This document shows positions 53,377 to 54,575 of a stretch of 54,575 bases of DNA, one piece after another (positions within the stretch are counted from its first letter, which is position 1; the number at the start of each line of letters is the position of its first letter). A program made the translations under genes and the position numbers. The notes beneath the pieces were generated by a model, which was given only the letters and a program-made list of their open reading frames with translations, was not told the DNA's origin and searched no databases. The stretch comes from Allosediminivita pacifica (GTDB lineage Bacteria; Pseudomonadota; Alphaproteobacteria; Rhodobacterales; Rhodobacteraceae): assembly GCF_003054175.1 (NCBI RefSeq), contig NZ_QBKN01000030.1, forward strand, positions 1 through 54,575, given 5' to 3'.

Positions 53377-53556
53377 TATCACCGACAAAGAGATCGGCGA
53401 TGCCGATCCGAGGAACGCCGGTATGCGACCCGGCGTGGACCGTGATGCGCCCAAGTTGGGCGGAGAGTAGTCTTTTGCTGCGGCACGAACGAATGTCCGC
53501 AACGAGATCGCTGCTGGCTATGAAGTCATTTGGCCTCTGGCCCGAAAGCTGCGCAG

Positions 53557-53916
53557 TCATCTTGATCGGGAACCGCTGTCGCGGCACCAGTCAATCCGCC
53601 CCTGCCGGATCCAGAAGTGACACCGGCATTCGTTCGTCTGGCGGACCGACGGCGAGATGGTCGGGCGCCTCAGCCAGTCTGACATGGCCGTCCACTTGGG
53701 CCTCCGGTTCTTGCTGAGGGACAGCTTGATGGTCTCGCCGCACCCACCAGGGCAGTGGAAGCAGGCCCATTTGTCGACGCCATCGCGCACGATGGTCATC
53801 TCCCCCGGCACGATCTGATCCGGCGTCGGGTGTGTGGGTGTTACCCTGGCAAGCAGGTCACTTCGTGGAATGAGGCGGAAGAGCTCGAGGCACTTCCGCA
53901 GAATGTCGATCATCAT
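53557..53916 (-). CDS. DUF6527 family protein
   Basis: A 119-residue soluble protein with CFHCPGGCGETIKLSLS near the middle, RPKWTAMSD, and TISPSVRQTNECRCHFWIRQGRIDWC at the C-terminus, which is the DUF6527 pattern: Cys-rich zinc-like turn and final His-x-Trp strand. DUF6527 genes are known mainly as the last gene of bacterial operons with E1/ThiF, E2-like and ubiquitin-like proteins. It starts 5 nt after the E1-like gene (ATG at 53916 or 53913), so the two are coupled. Confidence 0.72.
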   Translation of the reverse strand: MMIDILRKCLELFRLIPRSDLLARVTPTHPTPDQIVPGEMTIVRDGVDKWACFHCPGGCGETIKLSLSKNRRPKWTAMSDWLRRPTISPSVRQTNECRCHFWIRQGRIDWCRDSGSRSR

Positions 53917-53921
53917 CCCGC

Positions 53922-54575
53922 TCACCCGATGCGATCCAGGAACGGATCGATGTCGCCGAGACCCCAGTATTCCTCGCTGCCGCAGACCGGGCAGTCGGAC
54001 CGGGGCTGCGCTGCCTGCGAACGCTCGAAGCCCTTGTCGAGCTTGCGATAGCGTTGCCATGTCCATCCGCCGCCGCCGCGGAAGTCGACGAGACCGGCAA
54101 GAAGTTCGTTCACTGCCATGGTGGCGGCCTCGGAGGTGAAGGTCACGACGGCCGGCGCGGGATTACCTCCGCCGCGGACGTAGGCTTCGGTCTTCTGCCG
54201 TTCATATTCGGCGGGGTCCGATCGCTGGAGGTCCTCCTCGCGAGCCCTGACGCGATCGACTGTGCCGCGGCAGCCGTGGCACGCCGACGTGGGAAACAGC
54301 ACGCTGACCCGCGCGGCCATCTCGAGGAGGCCGGGCTCACCATCGTCACGGGGCATGAGGACCAGCCCGACATCGATGACCGGGATCAGGTAGAAGTGCG
54401 CCACGCGGTTCAAGTAGAGGCGCCCGGCGTGATCGTCCGTGCATCCGAAGATGACGTCGCAGGGGATCGTCAAGTTGTTTGTAAGCGGCGGCTGCGCCCC
54501 ACGTTGTAGATGAGCTCCGGCACTGCGAGGTGATACCCATCTCATGATGGGGAGTGCGTTTCGCAATGTGCGCGA
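53922..54575 (-). CDS. E1/ThiF-family adenylyltransferase, 5' end beyond window
   Basis: C-terminal 215 or so residues of an E1-like enzyme: CDVIFGCTDDHAGRLYLNRVA is the typical adenylation-domain end; then YLIPVIDVGL, a zinc-binding pair ACHGCRG and CPVCG, and NPAPAVVTFTSEAATMAVNELL. The nucleotide-binding GxGxxG would lie upstream, outside the window. Paired with DUF6527, it fits the ubiquitin-like conjugation operons described by comparative genomics in bacteria. The frame is open to the edge, but the first 40 codons do not look family-like. Confidence 0.65.
   Translation of the reverse strand, partial: SRTLRNALPIMRWVSPRSAGAHLQRGAQPPLTNNLTIPCDVIFGCTDDHAGRLYLNRVAHFYLIPVIDVGLVLMPRDDGEPGLLEMAARVSVLFPTSACHGCRGTVDRVRAREEDLQRSDPAEYERQKTEAYVRGGGNPAPAVVTFTSEAATMAVNELLAGLVDFRGGGGWTWQRYRKLDKGFERSQAAQPRSDCPVCGSEEYWGLGDIDPFLDRIG

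Noticed and set aside
1-54575. tRNA, rRNA, CRISPR array or replication origin
   Set aside because: I looked for cloverleaf ends, spaced direct repeats and rep/par-type genes and saw none.

Overview
The window is GC-rich and reads as alphaproteobacterial, most likely Rhodobacterales (Roseobacter-group relatives). That placement rests on general protein character and codon use, not on a marker gene. There is no rRNA, tRNA, CRISPR array or replication gene. The content is accessory: metal handling, redox and envelope stress, low-oxygen energy metabolism and two insertion sequences, as in a genomic island or large plasmid.

Layout. (1) 150-6360: a CueR-like promoter, then DUF2933 protein, lipoprotein, DsbA-like protein, ScsB/DsbD, a CDF transporter with altered metal-site residues, an ATC-hydrolase-like protein and an EamA exporter. 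(2) 6390-8750: a truncated ccmI, an IS3-family element without target duplication, and a secreted-protein gene cut by the IS. (3) 8745-14610: an OmpR-type two-component system with a Met/His-rich sensor loop, divergent from a Met-rich EF-hand protein; then DUF302, TVP38, lgt and an ECF sigma factor. (4) 14660-16710: DUF6629 membrane protein, a nuoN relic and a patatin. (5) 16910-24830: a P1B ATPase (CPD variant, frameshifted N-terminus) followed closely by a complete arginine deiminase set (arcD-like, arcA, arcB, arcC) and an SDR. (6) 24870-30160: CFA synthase with type II GAPDH, a second ECF sigma, an EamA exporter and a third ECF sigma. (7) 30180-37190: small Cys protein, DUF3141, FabI-like, Rieske, CBS-BON, FAD oxidoreductase with Cys-rich tail, phospholipase D. 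(8) 37310-50730: metallothionein-like protein, DUF5676, then a largely overlapping chain: MBL RNase-like, AMP phosphorylase-like, PRPP synthase, CopA, periplasmic protein, DUF2933, ICMT-like, cytochrome c, saccharopine-dehydrogenase-like, UbiB kinase fused to an ATC-hydrolase-like domain, APC permease. (9) 50780-52920: L,D-transpeptidase, lipoprotein, orphan MerR-type promoter, IS6-family element. (10) 52920-54575: small protein behind a structured leader, then DUF6527 and an E1/ThiF-like protein that runs off the edge; these two look like the tail of a bacterial ubiquitin-like conjugation operon.

How it fits together. Two regulatory signals recur. Five sites match TGTAA(C/T), 16 nt, CGTCT, a typical ECF promoter; they precede the P1B ATPase/arc set, the CFA/GAPDH pair, ECF sigma 2, the small Cys protein/DUF3141 set and the metallothionein-like gene. 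The three ECF sigma factors all carry a CxC in the linker and a Cys-rich C-terminus, as in metal-sensing CorE-like (ECF44) factors. In addition, five promoters have the 19-bp spacer and central dyad of MerR/CueR-family targets, yet no merR-type gene is in the window. My main inference is a metal-responsive sigma regulon that couples metal export and chelation to fermentative ATP production and membrane remodelling. An FNR-like box before ECF sigma 3 adds a possible oxygen input.
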